A stretch of 64,000 nt of DNA from Nocardia testacea NBRC 100365 (GCF_000308775.1 NZ_BAGJ01000001.1:32431-96430), one strand, 5' to 3'. Positions 34,628 to 43,780 are shown, numbered from the stretch's first letter. Notes: generated from the sequence alone by a model not told the origin. Translations and numbers: made by a program.

Positions 34628-35554
34628 CTATCCCGTGATGGCCAGGGACGCCGCCAGCCCGAACACCAGCGCCATCACCGCGAGCTCGACCACCGCCCGC
34701 CGTAGCGAGCCCTCCGCCGGCATCTGGTGGCGGGCCGCCGCGACCACCCAGCTCCGCCGCCACCACCAGCCCAGCACGAGCAGGACCGCCAGCAGCACCG
34801 TCTTGGCGAGCATGATCCGGCCGTAGCCGGTGGTGAAGAACGGCGCGATACCGCCCAGGCGCACCAGGCCGTTGATCACGCCGGTCAGCGCCACCGCGGC
34901 GATCATGGGCAAGGCGACCCCCGAATACCTGGGCAGGGCGTCGGCCCAGCCACGGCGTCCGCGCACCACCAGGGCCAGCCCCAGCAGCAGACCCAGCCAG
35001 GTCGACGCCGCCAGCGCGTGTACTCCGGCCAGCACCGAACCGGCTGCCTGCTGCGACATATGCCCCGTGATCGGCCGCAGGGTCACGCTGACGGCGGCGA
35101 ACACCAGCACCAGGTCCGGCGTGCGCTGACCGGGCCGCCGGAAGGCGATCGCGGCGTACACCGCGATCGCCCCGGTGGCCAGCAGGATGGCCAGGCCGAT
35201 CTGGCCCGCGCTGATCCGGGTCAGATAAATGCCGAAATCGGCCGGGCTCAGCGCGCTCACCCCCGAACCGACCACCTCGCCCGCCGCGAAGACCAGGGTG
35301 GCGAATTCCAGACAGCACCACAGACCGGCCAGCACCGCGATCATCCGCCAGGGAAGCTCGATCCGGTCCGCCAGCCGGGGCAGGGCCGCCAGGCCGAGCA
35401 CCGCCGCACCCGCGATATCGGCGCAGCAGCGCACGGCCGATGCTGCCGGAACCCCGGCGAGCGCCCAGGCCAGCAGTACCCCGAGCAGGCCCGCCGGTAT
35501 CACGAGTCCGAGCGTGAACCGGTCGTCGGTCCCGCTCGGGAGAGCCTTTCTCAC
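34628..35554 (-). CDS. copD: CopD-family copper transport membrane protein
   Basis: A 308-residue polytopic protein with about eight membrane helices that matches CopD. Recognisable parts are LSPADFGIYLTRISAGQIGLAILL, VTLRPITGHMSQQAAGSVLAGVHALAASTWLGLLLGLALV and TTGYGRIMLAKTVLLAVLLVLGWWWRR. The His, Met and Trp positions in the middle helices are those expected to bind copper. The GTG start overlaps the copC stop (GTGA). It probably imports copper that CopC delivers. Confidence 0.92.
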   Translation of the reverse strand: MRKALPSGTDDRFTLGLVIPAGLLGVLLAWALAGVPAASAVRCCADIAGAAVLGLAALPRLADRIELPWRMIAVLAGLWCCLEFATLVFAAGEVVGSGVSALSPADFGIYLTRISAGQIGLAILLATGAIAVYAAIAFRRPGQRTPDLVLVFAAVSVTLRPITGHMSQQAAGSVLAGVHALAASTWLGLLLGLALVVRGRRGWADALPRYSGVALPMIAAVALTGVINGLVRLGGIAPFFTTGYGRIMLAKTVLLAVLLVLGWWWRRSWVVAAARHQMPAEGSLRRAVVELAVMALVFGLAASLAITG

Positions 35555-36105
35555 CGCTGGTTCTTGCCCTTGCCCAGGTGCGAGCCGAACAGCGCGAACG
35601 CGAGTCCGCCGCCGAACAGGACGACCGCACCCACGATGTACACCCAGACCGGAATGCCGCCGCCCGAGCCGTCGTCCGCACCGCGGGCGTTCGCGGCCGG
35701 GCCCGGGGTGCCGTTACCCGCCTTGCTCAGCGTGAAGGCACGTTCACCGTTGACCACGTGACCGTCGGCCGAGGTGACCCGGAAGGCCATCCGGTATTCA
35801 CCGGCCGGGCCCAGCTCACCGACCTCGACGCTGAGATTCCTGCCGTCCACGACCGGGTCGCCCTTGGACCACAGGTTGCCGTCCGGACCCACCACGGTCA
35901 TGGCCGGGAAGTCGGGCTGCAGGGGTTCGTTGAAGGTGATGGTGGCGCGCTGTGGACCCACCTCGACGGTCGCGCCGTCCGCCGGGTCGCTGCCCACCAC
36001 CGCGGAATGAGCGGCGGCCGGTCCGGCCAGTGCACCCAGGGTCACCATGAGCAGGGTGGCGACCAGCGCGAAGCGCCGGCCCCACCGGGTCGTGCGGTGG
36101 TTCAT
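35551..36105 (-). CDS. copC: CopC-family copper-binding protein with C-terminal membrane anchor
   Basis: A 184-residue exported protein. The signal peptide ends at PAAA/HSAVV, leaving an N-terminal His as in CopC, where it ligates Cu(II). The domain has GSDPADGATVEVGPQRATITFNEPL and ends with FRVTSADGHVVNGERAF, which carries a second conserved His. A Gly/Asn-rich linker and a C-terminal helix (VWVYIVGAVVLFGGGLAFALF) anchor it. It overlaps ycnI and copD by 4 bp each. Confidence 0.93.
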   Translation of the reverse strand: MNHRTTRWGRRFALVATLLMVTLGALAGPAAAHSAVVGSDPADGATVEVGPQRATITFNEPLQPDFPAMTVVGPDGNLWSKGDPVVDGRNLSVEVGELGPAGEYRMAFRVTSADGHVVNGERAFTLSKAGNGTPGPAANARGADDGSGGGIPVWVYIVGAVVLFGGGLAFALFGSHLGKGKNQR

Positions 36106-36752
36106 CGCCGGCTCCGGACCACCGCGCCGACTCCGGCGCCCAGCGCCAGTGCGCCCAGGGCCAGCCCCAGACCACCCAGCCAGCGGGCGGTGGTGTCCCC
36201 GCTGTCGGCGGAGGCGGCGGCCGCCTCGTCCCCGTGACCGCCGTGCTCGGTTTCGGCGCCGGTCAGCGTGACGACGGGCGAGGGATGTTCGACCGAATCG
36301 TGGTCACCGGTCTCGTTCCAGCGCACAACGGTGCCGTCGCTGTAGGTCTGCTCCGCCGGGAAGGCGACCGAATCCGAGTCCGGGAACGGCCCGAGCGATA
36401 CCGCGAAGCGCTGGAATTCGCCCGGCCGGATTCCCGGGGATCCCGGGTTGGCGCTCCAGGTGACTGCGGTGACCTGGTCTTTGTCATTACGGTCGATCTT
36501 CGCGGTCCACCCGGGCACCGGTTCGGTACGCGCGGTGGAGAACCCGGGCACGGTGATCCGCACCGCGGTGGTGGCGGCGGTATCCGATTCGGTCGGGACA
36601 CTGAAGGTGGCGACCGCGCCGTGCCCGGGTGTGGCGTCCGGTGCGGAAACGCTCACGTGTGCGGCGGCGGTGCCGGCCGCGGCCAATACGAAACCCGCGG
36701 CGAAGGTCGCGGTCAGACCACGGCGCAGGACGGGGGAGATCCCGTGGGACAT
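36102..36752 (-). CDS. YcnI-like (DUF1775) exported copper-binding protein
   Basis: A 216-residue exported protein. The signal peptide (GLTATFAAGFVLAAAGTAAA) is followed by a mature N-terminus beginning HVSVSAPDATPGHGA; in YcnI this His helps bind Cu(II). The DUF1775 domain continues with TVPGFSTARTEPVPGWTAKI and FAVSLGPFPDSDSVAFPAEQTYSDGTVVRWNE. A C-terminal helix (WLGGLGLALGALALGAGVGAVV) anchors it. The start is set at MSHGISPVLRRG because the signal peptide begins there. It belongs to the copper operon by overlaps. Confidence 0.9.
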   Translation of the reverse strand: MSHGISPVLRRGLTATFAAGFVLAAAGTAAAHVSVSAPDATPGHGAVATFSVPTESDTAATTAVRITVPGFSTARTEPVPGWTAKIDRNDKDQVTAVTWSANPGSPGIRPGEFQRFAVSLGPFPDSDSVAFPAEQTYSDGTVVRWNETGDHDSVEHPSPVVTLTGAETEHGGHGDEAAAASADSGDTTARWLGGLGLALGALALGAGVGAVVRSRR

Positions 36753-37342
36753 GTGTTGGAAGCTTTCTCTCCGGGGGAAGGGGTCTCGGGGTCGGTGCGC
36801 GCAGGTGGTGCGCGCGGACCCGGGGCCCCCGTCGGAGAGCGGTGGGCTGTGATCGGGGTGGTCGCGGCGATCCGGACCCGGGGCCGGCCCGGGGCAAGGC
36901 GGGGCGGTTCGAGCAGCACGCGCAGAACCGAGGATGCGCAACGGTAGAGCCGCTCGGCCGCGGTGATCGCCAGCGCGCAGACCGCGACGGCGAGTAGGTG
37001 GAAGGCGGTCATGGTCGACCCCGGCAGGGGCTCCGGGGTCGAATCGACGGGGGCGCCGTGATGGCCGGTGAGGCCGGTGAGCGCCCAGTGCCCGGCGAAC
37101 TGCCCCACCGCGAGAGCGATCAGAGTGCTCCGGCCCGGGTAGGCCCGCGACCGGCCGGATACGCCGAGGATCGAACCGGCCGCCGCACCGGTCACCAGGG
37201 CGGTCAGCAGGAGTAACGCCGCTCCGGCGGATGTCGGGTATCCGCCGCCCGCGACCCCGTGCGCGGCGACGGCCAGGATCGCGGTAGTCGCGCCCACCAC
37301 ACAGCCCCGCAAAGGCGCGGGAGTCGGGTACGTGCTGGGCAT
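36713..37342 (-). CDS. Small polytopic membrane protein of the copper operon
   Basis: A 209-residue protein with about four membrane helices: VVGATTAILAVAAHGVAGGG, AGAALLLLTALVTGAAAGSI, LIALAVGQFAGHWALTGLTGHH and MTAFHLLAVAVCALAITAAE. The tail is Pro/Arg-rich and soluble. Several His residues lie at helix ends (GHWALTGLTGHHGAP; FHLL), which could bind a metal. Its last 40 bp overlap the start of ycnI in another frame. It appears to be the first gene of the ycnI-copC-copD unit. No family is named with certainty. Confidence 0.7.
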   Translation of the reverse strand: MPSTYPTPAPLRGCVVGATTAILAVAAHGVAGGGYPTSAGAALLLLTALVTGAAAGSILGVSGRSRAYPGRSTLIALAVGQFAGHWALTGLTGHHGAPVDSTPEPLPGSTMTAFHLLAVAVCALAITAAERLYRCASSVLRVLLEPPRLAPGRPRVRIAATTPITAHRSPTGAPGPRAPPARTDPETPSPGEKASNTCPTGSPPSCAVV

Positions 37343-37488
37343 CGCGGACTTTCGAATTCGGCCGACCTGACCGTGGACCGGCTGGTCGGAGAGTGGGGCA
37401 GGGCAGTGTCCATGGTCGCGGACCGGCCTCGGGCCCGCGCACCCGGCCCGGGTATCGGGCCGGGACTCCCACTCGACGACGGGCCGGG

Positions 37489-38127
37489 TCAGGCGACGCC
37501 CAGGCGAGCGAGGACGTCCGCCTCGATCCGGGACAGCTCGGTATTGATGGACGCGTACACCGACCGCCGCCGCCCCGAGGGCAGCTGATCGGCGGTACGG
37601 ACGGCGGCGGTGAGCGCGTCGAGCCGGTTACGGGCGTCGGCGACGAACTGTTGGGTGTCCTTACCGGCCCGCCCGTCCGCGATCTTGTCCAACGCGGCTT
37701 CGGTATTGCCGATCCGTGCCCGTAGGCGGCCTCCGTGCCCGGCGTAGTCGCCGAGCCGGCTCACGCCGACGCCGAGTTGTCTGGCCCGGCGGGCGTCGAG
37801 CTGCCCGCGCAGATAGGTCGCGCCGCGGTAGGCCAGCGGGGCGAGCACCGGAACCAGCACCCGGGCCACCCCGATGTACTTCCTGATCTGGGCCGGGCTG
37901 AACGGATCCCGTTCCGCTCGCGCGGCCGCTTTGAGGGCCGCCTTCTCCTCGGCCTGCAGCGTGGCGACCTGGGCCTTGGCGACCTTGCGCTGGGAACGTG
38001 CTTCGGCGCGTTGCCGTTTCCGGTCGTTCTTCGCGGCGAGTTTGGCCTCCACAGCGGCCTTGTGCTTGAGAGCCCTGGCCTCGGCCCGCCGACTCGGCCG
38101 CCGTTTGCGCTTGGTGAACAACCCCAT
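37489..38127 (-). CDS. DUF6474-type basic coiled-coil protein
   Basis: A 212-residue protein with a strongly basic, Ala/Lys/Arg-rich helical N-terminal half (KRKRRPSRRAEARALKHKAA onward) and a less charged C-terminal half. The segment QIRKYIGVARVLVPVLAPLAYRGATYLRG may associate with a membrane. It resembles the DUF6474 proteins of Mycobacteriales. The function is unknown. It stands alone between the copper block and the nuclease gene. Confidence 0.75.
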   Translation of the reverse strand: MGLFTKRKRRPSRRAEARALKHKAAVEAKLAAKNDRKRQRAEARSQRKVAKAQVATLQAEEKAALKAAARAERDPFSPAQIRKYIGVARVLVPVLAPLAYRGATYLRGQLDARRARQLGVGVSRLGDYAGHGGRLRARIGNTEAALDKIADGRAGKDTQQFVADARNRLDALTAAVRTADQLPSGRRRSVYASINTELSRIEADVLARLGVA

Positions 38128-38326
38128 CGAAGGCCCTCCGTAATGCTGGTTCGCTACGGCGATACGACACGGAAAACCGCACCGTCCACCCGTGTCACAC
38201 GGTTCGCCGACACCCTATCGGGTTCCCGGCCGCGTCGGCGAGAGACGCTGCCCGCGGCGGTGCGGCGACGCCGTTCCGGGATGCTCGATTGGGTGGACTG
38301 TCGGGGTCAGGGACCATACTGCTTGC

Positions 38327-40081
38327 GTGCAACCGGGCAGTGTCGACAGCGAAGACCCCTCCCACGCCGATCGTGAGCGGCGGGAGTCCGCCGCGCCCGC
38401 CGGGCGGGTCACCGCCGGCGCGGGCCGGCTCGCGTTCCTCGACGCCCGGGGTCTCATCGGCTGCCGGCATCGGCTCGGGATGGATGCCGCGCATCCGGAA
38501 CTGCTCGCCGAAGTGCGTGAGGACACGGGGGTGCAGCAGCGCCGCGAGGCCGCGCAGGCCCATCGCGAACGGGTCCGCGACACTCTGGTCGCCGCCGACC
38601 CCGACGGCTGGGTGATCATCGACCCGGCCCTGCCGGCGAGCGCACGCGCCGAGGCCACGCTGCGTGCCTGCGCGGCGGGCACGCCCCGGATCTGGGGTGG
38701 GCTGCTGCCGCAGGAGCCGGACACCGGGCGCCGCGGCGGCGCCGAGATCCTGCTGCGCGACGAGCGCAACGGCGGCTATATCCCGGTGATCGTGGTCAAC
38801 CACAAAGTGACCGATCCGCGCCGGCCCGACCCTGCCGAATTCCATCCACTGACCTCGGATCTCTTCTCCTGGAATCCGGTCCCCGACCGTGCCCGCAAAC
38901 TCCGTCAGCAACCCCGTGACCAGCAGCGGCTGGCCCATGTGTACCGGATGCTGGAGCGGCACGGGCTGGCGCCGGCCGCCCGGGTCGGCGGGGTCATCGG
39001 GTTCCATTTCGACCGGATTCTCGTCCACGACCTGACGGCGATCCTTCCCGACTACGACAGCCGTTTCGCCGATCGGATCGCGGTGGTGCGCGGGCAACTG
39101 GAAACCGTGCCGTCGAAGGTCCCCGAATGCCGCCAGTGCATCTGGTGGAGCCGGGGCGCCGCGGGCGGCTGCCAGGCCTGGTTGAACGAGCATCGTGATG
39201 TGAGCGTGGTGGCGCCGGGTTCGCGCGCGGAGGTGCTGCGCGGGCACGGGGTGCGGACCATCGACGAACTGGCCGCCTGGTCGGGACCCGAACCCGAGGA
39301 CTGGCAGCACGGGCCGTTCGAGGAAGCCGTCGTCACCGCGCGCGCCTGGCTGGTGCAGGCACCGCTGGTGCGCCGGTTCGACCGGGTCTGGGTGCGCCGG
39401 GCCGACGTCGAGGTGGATGTCGATCTGGAGAGCTACCAGGAGGAGGGCGCCTACCTGTGGGGGACCCTGCTCGACGGGCGGTACCGGGCGTTCGTCACCT
39501 GGGATCCCCTGCCCACCGAGGACGAGGGCCGCTCCTTCGGCGAGTTCTGGACCTGGCTGATGCAGGTGCGGGCCCAGGCCCTGACCGCCGGGAAGACCTT
39601 CGCCGCGTATTGCTATTCGCGCAGCGCCGAGGACAAATGGCTCTACGAGTCGGCGCGGCGGTTCGCCGGGCGTCCCGGGGTGCCGACCGAAGCCCAGGTC
39701 ACCGAGTTCGTCGATTCGATCCAGTGGGTCGATATGTTCCAGGCGGTCACCGATCAGTTCATCTGCCCGAGCGGCAAAGGGCTCAAGAAGATCGCACCCG
39801 TGGCCGGGTTCGCCTGGCGCGATCCCGAGGCGGGGGGCGAGGCGTCGATGAGCTGGTATCGGCGTGCGGTGGGTTACGACGCCGAGCCCGACCTCACCCA
39901 GCGCACCCGGCTGCTGGAGTACAACGAGGACGATGTCCGGGCCACCGCGGTCCTGCGCGAATGGATGAATCCCCGGGTGCCGCGGGAGCACAGTGCCGAC
40001 CGTGAGGTCCCTGCGCTGAGCGATTTCGCCGCGCCGCCCGGAACACCGCCCGACCTGTGGACCAGTTCCGCGCAGGCTTGA
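38327..40081 (+). CDS. TM0106-family RecB-like putative nuclease
   Basis: A 584-residue protein. The N-terminal half has a RecB/Cas4-like nuclease core (AAEILLRDERNGGYIPVIVVNHKV; Cys cluster CRQCIWWSRGAAGGCQAW). The C-terminal part is an RNase H-like YprB domain (RADVEVDVDLESYQEEGAYLWGTLL; TFAAYCYSRSAEDKWL; LLEYNEDDVRATAVLREWM), with the Asp/Glu residues of the DEDD fold. The four Cys residues suggest an Fe-S or zinc site. No helicase is attached. The start is GTG at 38327 (MQPGSVDSEDPSH); upstream frame has poor coding bias. It lies just before htpG. Its role in DNA repair is inferred from the family. Confidence 0.85.
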   Translation: MQPGSVDSEDPSHADRERRESAAPAGRVTAGAGRLAFLDARGLIGCRHRLGMDAAHPELLAEVREDTGVQQRREAAQAHRERVRDTLVAADPDGWVIIDPALPASARAEATLRACAAGTPRIWGGLLPQEPDTGRRGGAEILLRDERNGGYIPVIVVNHKVTDPRRPDPAEFHPLTSDLFSWNPVPDRARKLRQQPRDQQRLAHVYRMLERHGLAPAARVGGVIGFHFDRILVHDLTAILPDYDSRFADRIAVVRGQLETVPSKVPECRQCIWWSRGAAGGCQAWLNEHRDVSVVAPGSRAEVLRGHGVRTIDELAAWSGPEPEDWQHGPFEEAVVTARAWLVQAPLVRRFDRVWVRRADVEVDVDLESYQEEGAYLWGTLLDGRYRAFVTWDPLPTEDEGRSFGEFWTWLMQVRAQALTAGKTFAAYCYSRSAEDKWLYESARRFAGRPGVPTEAQVTEFVDSIQWVDMFQAVTDQFICPSGKGLKKIAPVAGFAWRDPEAGGEASMSWYRRAVGYDAEPDLTQRTRLLEYNEDDVRATAVLREWMNPRVPREHSADREVPALSDFAAPPGTPPDLWTSSAQA

Positions 40082-40096
40082 TTACCATTGTCCAGC

Positions 40097-42055
40097 GTGA
40101 CAGAGCACGTCGAACAACTCGAGTTCCAGGCCGAGACCCATCAGCTGCTCGAGCTGATGATCCACTCGGTCTACTCCAACAAAGACACGTTCCTGCGGGA
40201 GCTGATCTCGAACGCTTCCGACGCGCTGGACAAGCTGCGGCTGGAGTCCTACCGGGACAAGGATCTGCACGTAGACACCGACGACCTGCACATCGAGTTG
40301 GAGGTCGACAAGGATCAGCGGATCCTCACCGTCCGGGACAACGGTATCGGCATGTCCCGTGCCGAGGTGGTGGACCTGATCGGCACCCTCGCCAAATCCG
40401 GTACCGCCGAGGTGCGCCGGAAACTGAACGAGGCGAAATCCGAGGCCGCGGCCGGCGAGCTGATCGGCCAGTTCGGTATCGGCTTCTACTCGACCTTCAT
40501 GGTCGCCGACAAGGTGGCACTCACCACCCGCCGTGCGGGCGAAACCACCGGTACCCGCTGGGAATCGACCGCCGGATCCGGTACCTACACCATCGAAACC
40601 CTCGACGAGGCCCCGCAGGGGACCGCCGTCACGCTGCACCTGAAGCCGGCGGACCCCGAGGATCATCTCTTCGACTACACCCAGGAATACAAGCTCCGCG
40701 AGATCGTCAAGAAGTACTCCGATTTCATCGCCTGGCCGATCCGGACGCAGGTCGAGCGCACGGTCACCGAGGGCGAGGGTGAGGAGAAGGAGGAGAAGAC
40801 CGTCGTCGAGGAGCAGACGCTCAACTCGATGAAGGCCCTCTGGACCCGCCCGCGCAGCGAGGTCTCCGAGGAGGAATACCAGGAGTTCTACAAGCACGTC
40901 AGTCACGCCTGGGACGAGCCGCTGGAGATCATCCCGCTCAAGGCCGAGGGCACCTTCGAGTATCAGGCGCTGCTGTTCCTGCCCTCGCAGGCGCCGTTCG
41001 ATCTGTTCACCCGTGAACACAAGCGCGGCGTCCAGCTCTATGTGAAGCGCGTGTTCATCATGGACAACTGCGAAGAGCTGATGCCGGAGTATCTGCGCTT
41101 CGTCAAGGGTGTGGTCGACGCGCAGGACCTCTCGCTCAATGTGTCCCGGGAGATCCTGCAGCAGGACCGTCAGATCCAGATGATTCGCAAACGTCTGGTC
41201 AAGAAGGTGCTGAGCAGTGTCAAGGATCTGCAGGGCGCCGAGGACCAGGCGAAGTACCGCACCTTCTGGCAGGAGTTCGGGCGGGTGCTCAAGGAGGGCT
41301 TGCTCTCCGACTTCGACAACCGGGAAACCATCCTGGAGGTGTCGTCCTTCGCCTCCACTCATTCCGACACCGAGGCGACCACGCTGGCGCAGTATGTGGA
41401 ACGGATGCCCGAGGGGCAGGACGCCATCTACTACATGACCGGCGAATCCCGTGAGCAGGTGGAGAAGTCGCCGCATCTGGAGGCGTTCCGCGCCAAGGAT
41501 CGCGAGGTGCTGATCCTCACCGATCCGGTGGACGAGATGTGGGTCGGGTCGGTCACCGAGTTCGACGGTAAGCCCTTCCAGTCGATCGCCAAGGGCGAGG
41601 TCGATCTGGAGACCGAGGAGGAGAAGAAGGAATCCGAGGCCCTGCGTGAACAGCAGGACAAGGATTTCGCCGAGGTGCTGACCTGGCTGGGTAAAACCCT
41701 CGAGGACAGCGTCAAGGAGGTCCGCCTCAGCTCGCGCCTGACCAGCTCGCCGGTCTGCCTGGTGGGTGATGTGTTCGATATGACCCCGATGCTGGAGCGG
41801 ATGTACCGGGCGTCGGGCCAGGAGCTGCCGCAGTTCAAGCGGATCCTGGAGCTCAATCCCACCCATCCGCTGGTCACCGGTCTGCGAGACGCCTACGACA
41901 GCCGCAAGGACGACGCCGACGCGGGTAAGGTTCCCGAGCTGATCGAGACCGCCGAACTCCTGTACGGCACGGCAGTGCTGGCCGAGGGTGGGGAACTGAA
42001 GGATCCGGCCAAGTTCGCGCAGATCCTCGCCGAACGGCTCACGCGTACGCTCTGA
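40097..42055 (+). CDS. htpG: Molecular chaperone HtpG (Hsp90)
   Basis: The bacterial Hsp90. The 652-residue protein has the N-terminal GHKL ATPase domain with ELISNASDALDKLR, DNGIGMSRAEVVDLIGTLAKSGT and GQFGIGFYSTFMVADKV, then the middle domain (LNVSREILQQDRQIQMIRKR) and the C-terminal dimerisation domain (LTSSPVCLVGDVFDMTPMLERM). The GTG at 40097 (MTEHVEQLEFQAETHQLL) is the best start; a TTG three codons upstream is also open. There is a 15-bp gap after the nuclease gene. It ends before a strong hairpin. Confidence 0.97.
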   Translation: MTEHVEQLEFQAETHQLLELMIHSVYSNKDTFLRELISNASDALDKLRLESYRDKDLHVDTDDLHIELEVDKDQRILTVRDNGIGMSRAEVVDLIGTLAKSGTAEVRRKLNEAKSEAAAGELIGQFGIGFYSTFMVADKVALTTRRAGETTGTRWESTAGSGTYTIETLDEAPQGTAVTLHLKPADPEDHLFDYTQEYKLREIVKKYSDFIAWPIRTQVERTVTEGEGEEKEEKTVVEEQTLNSMKALWTRPRSEVSEEEYQEFYKHVSHAWDEPLEIIPLKAEGTFEYQALLFLPSQAPFDLFTREHKRGVQLYVKRVFIMDNCEELMPEYLRFVKGVVDAQDLSLNVSREILQQDRQIQMIRKRLVKKVLSSVKDLQGAEDQAKYRTFWQEFGRVLKEGLLSDFDNRETILEVSSFASTHSDTEATTLAQYVERMPEGQDAIYYMTGESREQVEKSPHLEAFRAKDREVLILTDPVDEMWVGSVTEFDGKPFQSIAKGEVDLETEEEKKESEALREQQDKDFAEVLTWLGKTLEDSVKEVRLSSRLTSSPVCLVGDVFDMTPMLERMYRASGQELPQFKRILELNPTHPLVTGLRDAYDSRKDDADAGKVPELIETAELLYGTAVLAEGGELKDPAKFAQILAERLTRTL

Positions 42056-42133
42056 GTGGTGCGGCCGGGCTTCTTTCGTCCACGGATCGGCTACGGCAGT
42101 AGGCGATCGCGGACGGCGGATACCCGGCCGTAT

Positions 42134-42162
42134 CGGTGGACCGCGGCCGCCGCGGTCCACCG
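42134..42162 (+). terminator. Strong hairpin after htpG
   Basis: CGGTGGACCGCGG (42134-42146) pairs with CCGCGGTCCACCG (42150-42162) around a 3-nt loop. It lies 79 bp after htpG and 30 bp before the methyltransferase start. It probably terminates htpG, though no T-tract follows. Confidence 0.55.
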
Positions 42163-42191
42163 TATGCGCTGGGGAATCGACGAGATCGGAT

Positions 42192-43016
42192 ATGACCGTG
42201 CCCGAAAACCCGCTCGCCGCCGTGGATCCGTGGGATCTGGTCGCCGAGGACTATGCGGTGTCCACTATTTCGGTGATGCGCCCGTTCGCCGCCGCGGCGG
42301 TGCGACTCGCCGGCCTCGCCGGGCGGACACCGCCCGCACGGGTGGTCGATGTCGCGGCCGGTCCGGGCACGCTGAGCCTGCTGGCCGCGGAGCACGCCGA
42401 GCGGGTGGACGCCCTCGATTTCTCCGCGCCGATGATCGAGCAACTGAAGCACGCGGTGGCAGCGGCCGATGCGAGCAATGTGGTGGCGCGGGTCGGTGAC
42501 GGGCAGGATTTGCCGTTCGCCGACGCCGAATTCGACGCCGCGTTCTCGATGTTCGGGCTCATGTTCTTCCCGGACCGGCCGCGCGGGTTCGCCGAACTGT
42601 TCCGGGTGCTGCGGCCCGGCGGGGTGGCGGTGGTGTCGAGCTGGGCGCCGATCGCGCAGTCCAGCTGGATGCAGATGTCGTGGCGCGCGCTCGGTTCGGC
42701 CGATCCGGATATCCGCCCACCGGCGCCGAACCCCGACAGCCTGGAGAACCCTGAGGTCTTCGAGCGTGAGATGCGCGCGGCGGGTTTCGAACGGGTCTCC
42801 GTGGTCCCGCATACGGTGGAGCTGGTCTTCGCCGACGCCGACGCACTACTCGCCCGGCTCACCCGCGGTATCGCGCCCCTGGAGTTGATGCGGCGCAGTA
42901 TCGGCGACCAGGCGATGGCCGAGCGTATCGAAGCCATGCGTTCCTACTTGACCGAGCATTACCCGCCGGGCAGCCCGCTGACCACGACCGCGTATCTGGG
43001 GGTCGGCCATCGGTAA
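42192..43016 (+). CDS. Class I SAM-dependent methyltransferase
   Basis: A 274-residue Rossmann-type methyltransferase. The SAM-binding motif I is VVDVAAGPGTLSLLAAE near residues 52-68, motif II VDALDFSAPMIEQL, the post-motif GDGQDLPFADAEFDAAFSMFGLMFFPD, and motif III LRPGGVAVVSSW. The pattern resembles UbiE/Ubi-like small-molecule methyltransferases. The substrate cannot be told. It is an isolated gene after htpG. Confidence 0.9.
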   Translation: MTVPENPLAAVDPWDLVAEDYAVSTISVMRPFAAAAVRLAGLAGRTPPARVVDVAAGPGTLSLLAAEHAERVDALDFSAPMIEQLKHAVAAADASNVVARVGDGQDLPFADAEFDAAFSMFGLMFFPDRPRGFAELFRVLRPGGVAVVSSWAPIAQSSWMQMSWRALGSADPDIRPPAPNPDSLENPEVFEREMRAAGFERVSVVPHTVELVFADADALLARLTRGIAPLELMRRSIGDQAMAERIEAMRSYLTEHYPPGSPLTTTAYLGVGHR

Positions 43017-43188
43017 CGGTGGTGTGCCGCCGCGGGTCGGTCAGGCGGTGCGCTCGGGTGTGTCATCCGGATCGCTTCGGGCGCAGAAGGTTTGACCAGG
43101 TCGCCAAGCTGCGGTTTGTAATGGGTCAAAGGGTGTGGCCGATGCATCGTCCGGGAACGCGAATCGTGTTCCGGATAGGAGATCGACC

Positions 43189-43722
43189 ATGTCGACCGCG
43201 CGTGCGGCGCGCCGCGGATTGCGCCACACCTCACTTCGGATCGCGTTGCTCGGCGCGCTGATCGCCGCACCCGCGCTGGCGGCGGTACCGGCGTCCGCGG
43301 AACCGGGCGGCGGCCCGATCACGGTGCACTTCGTCCCCGTTTCCGATGACTACGACGCCTTCGGTTATGACGCCTTGGGCTATGACCGCAACGGCTACGA
43401 CCGAAAGGGGTACGACCGATTCGGGCGCGATCGCGACGGCTACGACGAGGACGGTTACGACCGGTTCGGGCGCGATCGCGACGGCTACGACGAGGACGGG
43501 CTCGACAGCTTCGGGCGTGACCGGGCCGGGTACGACCGCCGCGGCTACGACCGGTGGGGTTATGACCGCCGCGGTTTCGATCGTGAGGGGTACACACGCG
43601 CGGGATGCCGCGTCGACGGCAACGATCGGGAGTCGGCAGACCGTGCGGTCTGTGATGCCTGGCGGGCGCGCCTGGCCGATCGGCAGCGCCCGCCGACCGG
43701 CAGCGCCGGTTGGCCCGCATAA
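43189..43722 (+). CDS. Secreted protein with 17 YDxxG pentapeptide repeats
   Basis: A 177-residue exported protein. The signal peptide (SLRIALLGALIAAPALAAVPASA) ends at about residue 37. Residues 55-139 are 17 consecutive units of five, mostly (Y/F/R)DxxG: YDAFG, YDALG, YDRNG, YDRKG, YDRFG, RDRDG, YDEDG, YDRFG and so on. The C-terminal domain (YTRAGCRVDGNDRESADRAVCDAW) has two Cys residues that may form a disulfide. The ATG with AGGAG upstream is well placed. Asp/Gly spacing resembles Asp-rich cation-binding repeats, but no family is named with confidence. The gene stands alone and ends at a strong terminator. Confidence 0.85.
   Translation: MSTARAARRGLRHTSLRIALLGALIAAPALAAVPASAEPGGGPITVHFVPVSDDYDAFGYDALGYDRNGYDRKGYDRFGRDRDGYDEDGYDRFGRDRDGYDEDGLDSFGRDRAGYDRRGYDRWGYDRRGFDREGYTRAGCRVDGNDRESADRAVCDAWRARLADRQRPPTGSAGWPA
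43351..43605 (+). repeat. Array of 17 15-bp coding units (YDxxG repeats)
   Basis: Exactly 255 bp with period 15, with no frame slippage. Within it a 60-bp block (encoding YDRFGRDRDGYDEDG and neighbours) is duplicated at 43416-43445 and 43461-43490 nearly without change. Confidence 0.85.
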
Positions 43723-43744
43723 GTACGCAGCACCCGGAACACGA

Positions 43745-43780
43745 ACGCCCGCCGGCCCGGAAATACGGGCCGGCGGGCGT
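43745..43780. terminator. Bidirectional hairpin between convergent genes
   Basis: CGCCCGCCGGCCCG (43746-43759) pairs with CGGGCCGGCGGGCG (43766-43779), extended by one flanking A-T pair, around a 6-nt loop. It lies between the stops of the YDxxG gene and the minus-strand SDR gene and could serve both. Confidence 0.7.

Noticed and set aside
40082..42160. A 692-codon minus-strand frame across htpG
   Set aside because: It is the complement of htpG, and the Hsp90 motifs on the plus strand are unmistakable.
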